A DNA stretch of 64,000 bases from Clavelina lepadiformis (taxonomy: Eukaryota > Chordata > Ascidiacea > Aplousobranchia > Clavelinidae): the NCBI RefSeq assembly GCF_947623445.1, contig NC_135248.1, positions 11,541,820 to 11,605,819 of the forward strand, in the 5' to 3' direction. Made by a program: the position numbers and the translations under genes. Below are positions 51,101 to 63,515 of this stretch, piece after piece (position 1 is the first letter of the stretch; each line of letters opens with the position of its first letter). The notes below the pieces were generated by a model, which was not told the origin of the DNA, did not search any database, and worked only from the letters and a program-made list of their open reading frames with translations.

Positions 51101-51824
51101 TGTATCACAAATTTAAAGTGAAAGGTTCTTTTCTATGTTTTACCTTGAACCGTAAACGGTCCCACATACCTGTGCAAAGATAGCAAAGTAAGTTAAATTC
51201 AAAATATTACTAAAAACTATTATACCTCAGTCACAATCGTTGATACAAAGATGCTTCGATCATAAACGTAGCCGTCAGTGCATTCCACAACGCTCACGCC
51301 AGTCGAATTAACGAGCTGACTAAGGCAAGTTGAATTGAGATTGTTTGCGCATAAACCAACATCTTCGAAAAGATTCCGTTTGCAGCGATCGTAATCCTTT
51401 CAAAAAGAGACTGTTAGTCAATACAGAGATTAACTTTTCAAGTAATCTTCATCAAGTAAGCAAATGAAACAAACCTTTGCTTTTGAGTTCCAAGGAATAA
51501 AAACCTCTTTGATAAAATCTTCCGTGAGATTTAGGTAAACGTTCTTATTATCGTAAGGTTCGATAAGGCAACGGCTGTTAGGAGTGTTACCTATAAAATT
51601 GCTTACCGATACAGAAATCTCGTGAAAGCGTCACAACGGTGCACATAGAAATCCTATACAAAACGACTAACTGTATCTAATCTTAAGAAACATTTACCAA
51701 GAAAAACGGCTCCAGTCAGCAGAAACGCTCCGGCAAACGCCCCGTAATAAGGGATCGCAATAAGCAGAAGAGAATACTTCCCACTACCGGATATGTCCTC
51801 AATGACGTCATCAAAGGAAAACAT
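48128..51824 (-). CDS. SLC22-type organic ion transporter, copy A
   Basis: Ten - strand exons: 51698-51824 (ATG), 51475-51590, 51226-51396, 50287-50390, 49860-50014, 49442-49631, 49043-49273, 48713-48933, 48384-48592 and 48128-48295 (stop). Coding length is 1,692, giving 563 residues, typical for SLC22. Family landmarks in order: FDDVIEDISGSGKYS start and TM1; a large first extracellular loop with several cysteines and N-glycosylation sites (NSTCLS, VNSTG); EWDLVC (138-143); GGILSDRFGR between TM2 and TM3; WLMPESPRWL after TM6; and FRETKGKELP after TM12. It should be a 12-TM plasma-membrane transporter of organic cations, anions or zwitterions. Substrate cannot be read. The start at 51824 is chosen over an upstream ATG at 51908 because SLC22 proteins begin with this FDD-type motif. 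Intron 5 needs a GC donor. Confidence 0.9.
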
Positions 51825-52339
51825 AGCCTGGTGCGACGTTGGACTTGATATTAGAAAAGCTATTGACCTAATAATTTCTATAAAAGCTGCAAAGCATAAA
51901 GTCTGCAAAACTCAATCTTCACTTTAAAATAACTGAAATAAGTTTGGTTTGCTAGAGAAGACCAATCCAGTCCGTTATTTGTATTTTGTGACGTTATTCT
52001 TAACGATAAAACGGTGTAGTATATAGCTGTTCTATTGGTTACTTATTCCTAATACTTGTTACAGCGCTTTCATTCGCTTCCACGCATTCATCTCTAGCCT
52101 ACAATACTGCAAAGCAAAACGCACTAAGCATCTCCCCCACTACCTATATGTTTAATAATAAGCCCGCTCGAGCGTGATTGAAGTCCAAAAGGCTCCTACG
52201 TTCCAGTGTAGCTCGTTTTTTCGAGAAAACTCCAACCCATCTCTATCCGCTTCAGAACCATTCAACGAGATCATGACAGAGCTGACATCGAAACCACCTG
52301 GATTTAATCTCACACCAAAGGCGAGGGTACAACTCAAGT

Positions 52340-53342
52340 TCGGGTTTTAGATAATTTGCGTCAAATACGTTTACGATGGGACACGGGGACACCGCAGTAT
52401 TACCTCGTTTCAATGTTCAAGAAAAGGCTTAGCCGACGCACGGCAGGTCTAGCTTATAGTTGGAGGCTTCGTTCTGCTTGCGTTTCCGTGTCGAATTTTG
52501 AGGCAGGTCAAGCATGGAAAGTTAGAGAAAACTGTTGTCACTCACTATTACACTGTTCGCAATACGTCACAGGGCAACTAGGCCATGCTTAGATTCACAG
52601 TGCACGAGCACGCTCCTTAATTTTAGGAGCGACTCTCTATTTACAAATTAGGAGCAAAGTTATGTGCATGCTCTTTCATAATGATGATAGATTTCTGAAG
52701 GTTCTTTATCTTATCTATTCACCTTTACTCTTCTTTATCTATTTCTGAAGGTCCTTTTTTTGCACAAACACCTGCGATTAGTTTTCGAAAAAGTGCCGGA
52801 GCGAAAATATTTATTATTTCTTAATTGCTAAAAGAACGAGAACGTTAACAGCAAAACATCACCTTCAAATGAACTTGCTAGACCTGCGTTTGTTATTTTA
52901 TCAATCTGCTTAATCCAGCCTTTTTGTACGACACATATTCCTTCTACGCCACAAGCTTTCCAATGAAGATACTTGCAAATGCATATAAGTACCAACTGTC
53001 ACGCCAAGTTCTCCTTGCCTTGTCCTTCCCGCCTATACGGTTAGTCAAATATAGCTAACATTTGTTTTTTAAACTTGTAATAAAATGAACTCGCTTACGA
53101 TCAAAAATTAACAGTATTGCTCATCATCATAGTTAAAGCATCGGTTTTTTCCTGAAAATCAAAACGTAGAATCAACACCTCTTGTCCACAAAACTCAACC
53201 ACAACAACGCAATCAACTGTAATTAAAGAGATAGATTAAAAGTCGTGGACAACGTAACATGCCTCGGGGAGGAACTGCGGGTAGTGGTGTTAACCGTGGA
53301 CGTGTAGAAAATTGTTGTTATATTAAGGATAAAAAGAGTCGA
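52340..53342. other. Non-coding part of duplication copy A
   Basis: Upstream of the transporter. A 78-codon + strand ORF (52356-52592) is conserved in copy B but has no recognised motif. Near 52605-52680 there are repeated AGGAGCGA/GAGCACGCTCC motifs like those near 4812-4910, possibly a dispersed repeat. Nothing else identified. Confidence 0.4.
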
Positions 53343-53344
53343 AA

Positions 53345-53495
53345 ATGGCATAACGGTAAAGTATTCAAAAAAATTCACACGTTGTGCTCAAGAACCGTCG
53401 CAACAACGTGAGCGGAATACATCTAAAAACACACATCACAGTGCAGTGCTAAACGAACACGCATGTCCGAACTGGTACCTGCACAAAGACTTACA
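53345..53495 (+). pseudogene. Decayed RPL37-like sequence, copy A
   Basis: A stretch reading HTLC, then after a frameshift RR, then a CATCTAAAAACACAC segment like the YHLQKHTC region of ribosomal protein L37, then AKRTR followed by GAACTGGTA. The order and spacing suit L37, but there are stops, frameshifts and no introns, as in an old processed pseudogene. The zinc-binding cysteines are only partly kept. Similarity is short, so the identification is tentative. Confidence 0.35.
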
Positions 53496-53542
53496 AAAAC
53501 GTGAAATTTTGTCACACTAACCACTTAATTTCTTCTTGCATA

Positions 53543-54061
53543 TGTGGCAAAATAATAATTCGCACAATTGTTTGTTTGTTTGTTTTCGTGTGTTTCTCCA
53601 CGCTTTATTTTTGCTAGTTATCAGGTAGCTTTTATAGTGTTTGTTATCATGATTCCCCTTGTCCACTGTTTTATTTCATGTTGTTTTCTTTGCCGCCTCA
53701 ATTGTTCAAATGTGGTCGAACGCGGAATCATTACTTGTCCTTTTTTGGTTGGTGACACGCATGGGCTTCAGGCGGGAGTGTGTGGCTTCTTAGAAAAACG
53801 TGGCCTTCGAAGTGAGTGAGGATCCGAGCGTACGGGACGAGGACTTGTCGTTTCTCTTGGTCCCTCAGATATGCTCTTGTTACTTAAAGTATATTTTATC
53901 GAATTGTTTTGAACGTGTGTCCCGAAAGTTAAGCCCCAAACGGAGAGGAGTGTTTTTAGTCTCACATGAAATACAATCGAACTACATTGGAAAACGTTGG
54001 TGGGTTTTGAGTGGGCCGTGAAAGCGGTAGAAAACGATCTGGCAAAAGAAAATCTGTAACA
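53543..54061. mobile_element. Solo LTR, 519 bp
   Basis: Starts TGTGGCAAAATAATA and ends TCTGTAACA, with TG...CA termini and a 4-base duplication CATA on both sides (53539-53542 and 54062-54065). The paralogous position in copy B (near 63249) has a single CATA joined directly to CTCGAAATAT, an empty site. This identifies a retrovirus-like LTR retrotransposon insertion reduced to one LTR. No internal coding region remains. Confidence 0.85.
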
Positions 54062-54321
54062 CATACTCGAAATATTATGGATCTTTATATGACAAAGCTC
54101 GCCACAGTGATGAGATTTCACTTTCAGCTTGCGCAAAGCTTACTCTATCGTATTTCTTTTGTCAATAAATGTACTAATTCATTGTACCGGCACTAAAGAC
54201 TTGGACACTAAAGAAAAAATGCTACGCTGAGTGAAGAACGGATACTGTAAGCATCTACACATATATTCAGCTGGTAATTAGTAGAAGAAGAAGTGCAATA
54301 ACGAATTTTAACTTTAGTAGG

Positions 54322-54540
54322 ATGCAGAAAATGACTATGCTGGAGCAGACCGGAAATTATAACAAAACGTACACATTCGTTTCCCTGGAAGTGAAAAGGG
54401 ATTATATTCCACCAAAGCAACAACAGCAAATATACAGTAGTCTTGACTATAAATTCTTCTCCGAAATGTCATGTTCTTTGGTCCATGGCAGAGTTTTTTG
54501 GAAACAACAACAGGACATATCACGCCAGGACACTTGACAG
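54322..54540 (+). other. Conserved small ORF in the duplication, copy A
   Basis: The frame opens with MQKMTMLEQTGNYNKTYTFV and includes KRDYIPPKQQQQIYSS. The corresponding frame in copy B starts at 63516 with the same opening. The two share about 40 codons before diverging. Substitutions are often amino-acid changing (T/A, K/E, V/M) and the copy B frame soon stops. It may be an old exon or pseudogene fragment. Family not recognised. Confidence 0.25.
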
Positions 54541-54748
54541 ACTCTAACTTGTTGTGAGATAGTTTGGGGGGTAGATACTTTTGTTTCTTCATGTAAAATC
54601 CCCAGATTTAACGCTTGTGTAGACAATAGTTACAGTTGAATGAAGGAACGTATTGAACAGCTGGAAGACGATTGATAATCTTGTTACATAAATGTTTGAT
54701 CAAGTTTTGTGAGTTTTTGCTCAACTTTTTTCCTCCAAGGCTGCAAGG

Positions 54749-55300
54749 GTTTAGTAGTATAGTCTTGCAACCCTAGGAACCACAACCTCCGAGGTAAGTT
54801 GTTTTATTTTTGAGGTAATTCGTGTTTTTGCTTTATTCACGATTAAAAGATTTTGAATACGCGAATAAAAAAATATTTAAATTAAACCAAATACATTGGT
54901 CATGTTTTTGCATTTAACATACAACACATAGTGGCAAAATATTTCTCCGTTTAAGAGGCGTATGCATATCATAAAAAGAAAAGCAACGAAAAGTATCAAT
55001 AGATAGAGTCGTGACAGCTTTTCATTCTAAATTCCACAGTAAGTATAGGCGTACATTTCAAGCCACAAATAACAGGCAAATTGTAATGACGGTACACATG
55101 TTAGAGGTTTGGTCATGGCCGGGGGATAGTAAATTTTTTTGAAAGGTCTGGGTTGCTTTTACGTAGGGTGGAGATTCTGTATTTAAAAGTTCTAAGTTAT
55201 AAATACTGTGTGATGAATTTTCTGAGAACTGTTGATCTTCGATTACACATTTGAGTTTGTTTTTTCATATGTGATGATTCGTCGTTGTGATTAGGATGGT
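54749..55300. other. Spacer between duplication copy A and LINE coding remnant
   Basis: Not present beyond the right end of copy B. It probably includes the 3' UTR of the - strand LINE, but no poly(A) tail or target duplication could be fixed. Confidence 0.4.
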
Positions 55301-57430
55301 GAGGACTTTGTCGGTGTTCCACTCAAGTCCCGGGTCGTACCTGAGGGCGCACAGATCTTCGACATTTTCTTTATTTAGGTTTACGTTTAAAGTTTTTTCG
55401 ACGAGCGTTATTGTTCGTTTCCATTGGATCTAGGACTGGGGGCTTGTGAAATAGGTGATAGGCGGTATCTGGTCCAATTTTACACAAACGGCAGCTATTC
55501 GTTGTAGTTGGTGCGTACGTGTTTAAGTCCGTGTTGAAAGGTAACAGGTTGCTTTCAAACTTAAAGTTAAAAGTTCGTAGGTAGCTTGGAAGCTCAGGGC
55601 AGTGGATTCTTTCCCATTTTTTACGTTTTAGTTGGGTATTTCCGGATTGTATTCTTAGTTTATTTATTATCCAGTCGTAGGTTTTCTTTAACTTTCCACC
55701 AATGAGGTCAGTTTTCGTTAAATCGTGTTTTTTGATAATTTCATATATTTTTTCATAATATGGGGATCGGGTGTTGGTGTGAGGAAGGTTGTTCAGATTT
55801 GCAGCTTCTAAGGTACGGGAAATCGCATGGCCAATCTGGTATTCAATATAACTATTATGGACGTTGAGGGTTTAAAATTCTGGCAAGACAGTATTTTCGG
55901 ATAGATTTCAGATACGTTAGGTCCGCGTATATTTCAAAGTTTGGGAGGTTTAGGCCGCCGTCCAGTTTCGGGAGTTGGAGGGTTTTTATATTTGCGTAAG
56001 AGGATTTTCCTTCTGCGTAGTTTTTTACTTTTTCGCTTATTTTGTTCGCTGGGGGAGGGCAGGTTTGCGCCGCATTGTTGCTGATTGTTAATAGCTTCGA
56101 TTTGATTAAGATTTCTTTGGCGTCTAGCGTGGCGTACGTTTTATTGATTTCTTTTATTTTGTTTTCCACTTTTTTTTTGTTTCTTGCCAATAACGGTTCA
56201 GATTTATGTTGCCGATGGTTGTACCTAACAAGTTTAGTTCCGTTTTGCTCCATTTTATGTCTGGGAGTAGACCTTGGGTCTTTTGTATATTTAGTTTCAG
56301 TCCCGAAGCGGGTTTAAAATTGTCGACGAGGGCTAGTGCCTTGTCAACCGAGTCAATGTTTCTCAGTGTCAGGGTCACATCGTCTGCGTAACTCACGTTC
56401 TTAATTTCTCTTCTCCCGCTTAATTGGATTCCTTTTATATCTGTGGTTTGACGTAGTTTTTCGGAGAAAGGTTCGGTTACGATAAGAAACAAAAGAAGGC
56501 TTAGTGGGTCTCCTTGTCTTAAGCCTCTTTCTAATTTAATTTCCGCAGACCGGTGGCCGTTTAGCACAATTTCGGCGGCACTGTCTTCATAAAGATTTTC
56601 GATAATTTCCCTGATGTTGGCAGACAGATTCAGTGCGCACAAAGTTTTGTTTAACCAATTTTTTTTCTATTGAGTCAAACGCTTTTTCGAAATCGAGTGA
56701 GATAAAAACGCCTCGAGTTCTTTCTTAGAGCTCTGTTCGAATAAGTCTCTTAAAAGGGTAGTGCCTAATTCGCTAATCGTTTTTCCTGCTGTTGCGAATT
56801 GGGATTCCCCGATCAATTTTGGCAGAACTTCTTTTAGTCTGTTTGTTAGAGCTTTGGTATATATTTTGTACTCTACATTCAGCAGGGTTATCGGCCTGTA
56901 GTTTTTTAAATCTGCGTCATTTCCTTTTTTGTGGACAAGAGTTATGATACCTTTTTTATCTCCCTGAGGATTACTTTTTGGTCAAACCAGTATTGTATGA
57001 GCTCTCGTATTTCGTTTCTGATCAGTGGCCAACACTCTTTATAAAACTCTGCTGATAAACCGTCAAGACAGGGTGATTTTCCGTTTTTCATTGCCTTTAC
57101 TGCGATTTCAATTTCTTCGATGGATATTGGTTTTTCTAGATGTTCGTTATCTTCTGTTTTTATTTTTCGTTTCTTTTAAAAAAGCATATTGCGTATCTTC
57201 GTTCGTGTCTGTTTCTTGGTACAGTTTTTCGTAGAAAGACTGGGCGACTTCAGTAATTTCTTTTGGGTTTGAGGTTGGGAGAAAATTTTCGTCATAGAGT
57301 TCGGCGATAAACATTTGTTTCTGTTTCGTTTTATATTTTTGAAAAAACGCTTTGCTGCCTAGTTTTTCTTTGAATTTTCTGTTTTTGGCCGTTTTTTCTA
57401 TGGTTTCTTTTTTTCTTTGGTTTCGTAATA
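55300..57430 (-). mobile_element. 5'-truncated LINE (Tx1/L1-like) remnant
   Basis: On the - strand, in order: a linker (TIEKTAKNRKFKEKLGSK, EVAQSFYEKLYQ); reverse transcriptase blocks (AVKAMKNGKSPCLDGLSAEF, then NYRPITLLNVEYKIYTKAL, then GLRQGDPLSLLLFLIVTEPF, then SYADDVTLTL with the catalytic YADD at about 56387); GLNLPNF; and a C-terminal CRLCKIGPDTAYHLFH segment. The endonuclease domain is missing, and frameshifts and stops break the frame (for example around 56640-56700 and 56960). Non-functional. Its 5' truncation point abuts the start of duplication copy B. Confidence 0.88.
55855..56642 (-). pseudogene. LINE reverse transcriptase fragments
   Basis: Two overlapping frames, 56154-56642 (with RGLRQGDPLS and YADD) and 55855-56253 (with KLDGGLNLPNFEIYADL), are parts of one ancestral reverse transcriptase frame now broken by a frameshift near 56200. 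They come from the LINE described above and are not a host gene. Confidence 0.85.
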
Positions 57431-57876
57431 ACGTAATAACCAAAAATAAATAATAAGAAATATAACTCACAACTTTTCATGAACAAAATTAAAGTAAAAT
57501 GGCCACTGTTAAATCTCCTTTATGAAGCTTAACAAAGTGACCAAACCAGACAAACGCACAAGGATAACAATAACAAAAAATGTCAATTCCTGCATATAGA
57601 GATTCTTTGTCTTCGGTAGCATCAAATTATTGTAAATACTCAAATAAATTTAAAAAAAAATAGTCAGTTCTGATAAATGGAGAGCTCTGGTTTATTTTGA
57701 GATTTGCTATATCACCATGCTGGTGAGGTCTAAACGTTTTGATCAGAAAACAATCCTCTCTCCTGATCATCATCCGATTTCTTTCCACTTCAAAACAAGA
57801 ATAAATTTTCAAAACCAGCTACAGACGAAACAATCTGTTGTGTTTCTATGAAATTTTCCGCTTTTAAAAATCAAGG

Positions 57877-60800
57877 TCACCTCGCTTTCGGCAAACAGAA
57901 CACCTTTGCCGTGATCGTTCCTTGCAAGTGGATTTGGAACTTCCTTTCTGCCTCATCGAAAGTGGTCGGAAGTTCTTTGCCTTTCGTTTCGCGGAATGTT
58001 AACGCCAATATTGCTGCCAGCATTGAGGTGGCTCCAAAAATTGTCTTTGAAATTAAAGTTAGACGTGTCAAAAGCTAATAAATCCAACAGACAAATACAC
58101 ACAATACACAAATACTATTCATTTAACCTCACCGGACTTAACCATGGCATTTCATAATTTGTTTGAACTGTGAAAGGGGAGAAAAGACTTCCAATTCTGG
58201 CCGCCATCATCGACAGACCAAACGCTGTGCTTCGTCCGACAGTGGCGAACATTTCGACTGTGTGCTGATACAACACCCCGAATGCCAAGCTTGCACCAAA
58301 CTTTCCAATCATTGCCAATGCAGTGGCGAAGTTTTGGACAGCTAAGCAACATAACACGGTTTGCAAGCATCGCCTAATTAATGAAGAAGTCTAACAAATC
58401 ATTGGGCTTACATATTACCGATTATGTGACTTCCAAGCTGAAGAGTAACCGTCGAAACAAGACAAGTTGCACTAGCGATGAACAAGGAGTATCCGGTGGT
58501 TCTGGTGAACCCAATAAATGAAATAACTGGAATTGCAACCACGTCGGCCAGCAATTCCATTAATCCTCCAATTGCGTTGTTAATGAAAATGTTTCCAACT
58601 AACGAACCGGTGTTGAGAATCAATCCAAAATAAACCATGCTGCATAACGTATAAGGGATTTTTAGTAAGTAACTACAGATAGCAGATGAGGCTTATTCAT
58701 ACCATGTGATCGCCCAAACAAACATGACAGCCACAATAAAGAATCGAGTGTAAGGACGGGAGAATGTTTCTTTTAAAGAATTGGTGTTCGTTTTTCCTTT
58801 TTCGTTGTTTTCGGAATTGTAATGTTTCTCTGTTTCGCTCCACACATCAGCGGAAAGTTCAGTTCCATTTCGTTTCGCCATAGTGACACAAATTTTATTT
58901 GCCTCAGCCAGTCTACCTTTGAAACATAGCCACCTACATACAAAAAATCGATTGATGTTCCTGTTACAAAACTTTGAAGAAAGTCAATTCAAACCATAAT
59001 TCTGTCGTTTGTTTAACCATGCACATGCTGTTAATCTAAACGGAAAAGAAACAGAAATAGGCAATTTCAAACTCATATAAATAACATAACATTATAATAC
59101 CTTGGAGATTCCGGCATAAGCCAGGACAATGGCACCAAGGGCAGAATTGACACGGAAATCGCTATCTCCAGGCTTCTCCAGTCTCTCCATGCGTACGCCA
59201 GCAAGCTCAGAACCATGCATCCTGATCCAAAAAATGCGTTGTATCCAAGTCCGATGGCTATCCTCCAATTTCTCTTGGTTATTTCAGCGACTGCAAAATA
59301 AGAAACAAAACTCTAAAATTAGCTTGTGTCAATCAATTAATGTATTAATAGGCTGATTCTTTAAATGCTCAAGGACTTAATCTGTCCGATTTTGCATGAA
59401 GCGTTTTTAGGCTGAAAGGGTGGCATAGGAAAGACAAAAACTTAACGTTGCGTACTTTGTCTATTGTGTAAAAGAAAGATAACCGAGTTTTATTTGCTAC
59501 AAACTTGCCATAGGTAAAGACGGCGACCACGGCCATAAATTCGAAGAAGGCGGACAGAAAGCGAAAGACGCTGTAGACGTACACATTGGGTGAATAAGCG
59601 CCACTGAAGACGGCTATGAACATAAGGATGGGCACCGTGCGGTAAACTTTGATTCTTCCAAACCTGGAAATATAAAGAAGTATGTAGTAGGTTTATGCAA
59701 TTTTCGGCGCTTAAAAATGTCGAGAAGAAACTTCATAAACGCAAGTTATCTCGTTTAAAATGTCTATGTGGCTTTAATGAGATAAACAATTTAAGTAACC
59801 ACATAAAACGTTATATTGCAAGCTATAGAATCAGCTCGCTCGGTCAAACAACCTTATCTTAAACTATGGTATTTAGCGCAGTGAAAACGAAGAAACTTTG
59901 TACTACTTGCATCAAATCAATTTTCCACAAATGTACCTGTCAGAGAGAATGCCTCCTACTATAGATCCGCTGAATAAACCAAGGTAGAAGGCAAAATTGG
60001 TGAAAGCGTTGGATAAGCCTTTGGCGCAAACGAGGTCCCACTGCACGTATATATAGAAGTAACAAACACTTTAATACAGATATTTAAGTTCTATATAATG
60101 CGACAACGAAACCATATGAACATTAGGTTTTCTTAATACTGCGGGAACCTGCTGACATCTTAAAGGCTATATAGGAAATTGTTTGCCATCGCAGAAGAAC
60201 AAAATGAAACAAATAAAATTGTCACAATTTTAGGAGGTTTTAAGCAAAAACGTATACAGTCTTTTGTACTTCTTTCTTTCTGCTAAACGTTGTCGGATTA
60301 ATTATGATCTGCGAAAATGTTTTTCAAACTTTTTAACTTATGGCAAACAGTTTGTAAATTTAATATATATGAAATTATTTGCAGCAGTTTTCTGACACTA
60401 AATTGCAAATGAATTTGCAAAATGTTTTACGTTTTTAAGTAAAAATTACTGCGTTTCTGCAAAAAAATATGCCTTATGCTCCTGTACTATTGTGCTGCAA
60501 ATACGCTACTTTTTGCAACACAAATAAGCAAAATGTTTCTTGTTTGCGGAATGTATATTCTTATTGTACTGCTGTGTTGTATATATATATATATATATGT
60601 TATTATATTATTATATTACTATGTATTGTAAGTTATATAAGCTTATTCTTAAGAAAACAGCAAACATTAACACAACATACAATATTCAGAATATCAAATC
60701 TGGTTTGGTTTTCTCATACACATTCCTCACAAAATTACACCATTTTTAAACAATGTATCACAAATTTAAAGTGAAAGGTTCCTTTTTATGTTTTACCTTG

Positions 60801-61483
60801 AACCGTAAACGGTCCCACATACCTGTGCAAAGATAGCAAAGTAAGGTAAAATTCATGTAATGCTAAAAACTATTATACCTCAGTCACAATCGTTGATTCA
60901 AAGATACTTTGATCATAAACGTAGCCGTCAGTGCATTCGACGACGCTCACGTCGGTCGAATTAATAAGCTGACTAATGCAAGTCGAATTGAGATTGTTTG
61001 CGCATAAACCAACATCTTCGAAGATATTCCGTTTGCAGCGATCGTAATCCTTTCAAAAATAGACTGTTAATCCGTACAGAGATTAACTTTTCAAGTTGTC
61101 TTTGTCAAGTAAGCAAATGTGTATGAAACAAACCTTTGCTTTTGAGTTCCAAGGAATGAAAACCTCTTTGATAAAATCTTCCGTCAGATTTGGGTAAATG
61201 CTCTTATTATCGTAAGGTTCGATAAGGCAACGGCTGTTAGGAGTGTTACCTATAAAATTGCTTACCGATACAGAAATCTCGTGAAAGCTTCACAACGGTG
61301 CACATAGAAATCCCATACAAAACGACTAACTGTATCTAATCTTAAGAAACATTTACCAAGAAAAACGGCTCCAGTCAGCAGAAGCGCTCCTGCAAACGCC
61401 CCGTAATAAGGGATCGCAATAAGCAGAAGAGAATACTTCCCACTACCGGATATGTCCTCAATGACGTCATCAAAGGAAAACAT
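57877..61483 (-). CDS. SLC22-type organic ion transporter, copy B
   Basis: Ten exons, each the same length as in copy A: 61357-61483 (ATG), 61134-61249, 60879-61049, 59937-60040, 59509-59663, 59101-59290, 58703-58933, 58419-58639, 58133-58341 and 57877-58044 (stop). This gives 563 residues with no disabling change. The same family motifs are present (EWDLVC, GGILSDRFGR, LMPESPRWL, FRETKGKELP). Differences from copy A are scattered conservative substitutions. They include changes in the first extracellular loop (CISQLINSTDV against CLSQLVNSTGV), in the loop before TM7 and in TM7-8 (for example VSTVTLQLGS against ASTVALQFGS). Recent tandem paralogue, probably functional, sharing the duplicated upstream region and thus perhaps regulation. 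Confidence 0.9.
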
Positions 61484-61732
61484 GGCTTGGTGAGACGTTG
61501 GACTTGATATTAGAAAAGCATTTGACCTAATAACTTGTATAAAAGCTGCAAAGCATGAAGTCTGCAAAACCCAATCTTCACTTTAAAATAACTGAAATAA
61601 GTTTGGTTTGCTAGAGAAGACCAATCCAGTCCGTTATTTGTACTTTGTGACGTTATTCTTAACGACACAACCGTGTAGTATATAGCTGTTCTATTGGTTA
61701 CCTATTCTTATTATTTGTTAAAGCGCTTTTGT

Positions 61733-61830
61733 ACAGCTTATACTAATTTCAGGCTGCCTGTACTGACTAGTTTCCTACCTTTCATGTCTGAGACATAAAT
61801 ATCACCTCAAGCTACAGGTGAAATGACTCC
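61733..61830. other. Copy B-specific segment upstream of SLC22 copy B
   Basis: About 100 bases with no counterpart in copy A, between AAAGCGCTTTT and CGCATTCATC. The matching copy A interval is about 18 bases. No terminal repeats seen; it may be an insertion here or a deletion in copy A. Confidence 0.5.
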
Positions 61831-63052
61831 CGCATTCATCTCTAGCTTACAATACTGCAAAGCAAAATGCACTAAGCATCTCCCCCACTACCTATATGTT
61901 TTATAATAAGCCCGCTCGAGCGTGATTGAAGTCCAAAAGGCTGCTACGTTCCAGTGTAGCTCGTTTGTTCGAGAAAACTCCAACCCATCTCTATCCGCTT
62001 CAGAACCATTCAACCAGTTCATTGCATAGCTGACATCAAAACCACCTGGATTTAATCTCACACCAAAGGCGAGGGTACAGCTCGTGAGGTTCCGGGTTTG
62101 GATAATTTGCGTCAAATACGTTTACGATGGGACACGGTGACACCACAGCATTACCTCGTTTCAATGTTCAAGAAAAGGCTTAGCCGACGCACGGCAGGTC
62201 TAGCTTATAGTTGGAGGCTTCGTTCTGCTTGCGTTTCCGTGTCGAATTTTGGGGCAGGTCAAGCGTGGAAAGTTAGAGAAAGCTGTTGTCACTCACTATT
62301 ACACTGTTCGCAATACGTCACAGGGCGACTAGGCCATGCTCAGAGTCACTATGCATGGAGCTGCGCACGAGCACGCTCTTTAATTGTAGGAGCGACTCTC
62401 TATTTACAAATTAGGAGCGAAGTCATGTGCATGCTCTTTCATAAGGAATTACAGCTCGTTGTATTTTTTGCACAAACAAATGCGATTAATTTTCGAAAAA
62501 GTACCGGAGCGAAAATATTTATTATTTCTTAATCGCTAAAAGAACGAGAACGTGAACAGCAAAACATCACCATCACATGAACTTGCTAGACCTGCGTTTT
62601 TTATTTTATCAATCTGCTTAATCCAGCCTTTTTGTACGACACATATTCCTTCTACGCCACAAGCTTTCCAATGAAGATGCTTGCAAATGCATATAAGTAC
62701 CAACTGTCAGGCCAAGTTCTCCTTGCCTTGTCCTTCCCGCCTATACGGTTAGTCAAATATAGCCAACATTTGTTTTTTAAACTTGTAATTAAATCAACTC
62801 TCTTACGGGATCAAAAAATAACAGTATTGCTCATCATCTTAGTTAAAGCATCGGTTTTTTCCTGTATATCAAAACGTGGAATCAACACTTCTTGTCTACA
62901 AAACTCAACCACAACAACGCAATCAACTATAATTAAAGTGATAGATTAAAAGTCGTGGGCAACGTAACATGCCTCGGGGAGGAACTGCGGGTAGTGGTGT
63001 TTACTGTGGACGTGTAGAGAAATGTTGTTATTAACAATAAAAGGAATCGAAA

Positions 63053-63200
63053 ATGGCATAACGGTAAAATATTTAAAAAAGGTCACACGTTGTGCATAAG
63101 AAAGGCCGCAACAACATGAGCGGAATACATCTAAAAACACACATCACAGTGCTGTGCTAAACGAACACACTTGTCCGAACTGGTACCTGCTCAAAGACTT
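63053..63200 (+). pseudogene. Decayed RPL37-like sequence, copy B
   Basis: Counterpart of 53345-53495, with the same HTLC region, CATCTAAAAACACAC stretch and a further-eroded AKRT segment. It shares the old lesions of copy A, so the pseudogene predates the segmental duplication. Confidence 0.35.
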
Positions 63201-63515
63201 ACAAAAACGTGAAATTTTGTCACACTAACCACTTAATTTCTTCTTGCATACTCGAAATATTATGGATCTTTATATGACAAAGCTCGCCACAGTGATGAGA
63301 TTTCACTTTCAGCTTGCGCAGAGCTTACTCTATCGTATTTCTTTTGTCAATTAATGTACTAATTCATTGTAGCCTACCGGCACTAAAGATTTTAAGGCAA
63401 AGATGCTAAACTGAGTGAAGAACGGATACTGTAAGGCAAGCATCGATACATATATTCAACACAGCTGGTAAGCAGTAGAGGAAGAAGTGTAATAACGATT
63501 TTTAGCTTTAGCAGG

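Larger units (their letters stand above)
47675..54748. repeat. Segmental tandem duplication, copy A
   Basis: About 7.1 kb that aligns end to end, in direct orientation, with 57430-63917. Homology begins near AAATAAATAATAAGAAATAT and ends near GCAAGG at 54748. It contains an SLC22-type gene, its upstream region and a decayed ribosomal-protein-like sequence. It differs from copy B by small indels, by a 519-bp solo LTR present only here, and by about 100 bases near 61733-61830 present only in copy B. Confidence 0.93.

Noticed and set aside
51825..51908. Upstream ATG giving SLC22 copy A 28 extra residues
   Set aside because: SLC22 proteins start with the FDD-type motif directly before TM1. The extension is not family-like and diverges more between the copies than the following exon.
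52356..52592. 78-codon + strand ORF conserved at 62098-62532
   Set aside because: Conservation is explained by the segmental duplication; the frames differ in length and no motif is recognisable.
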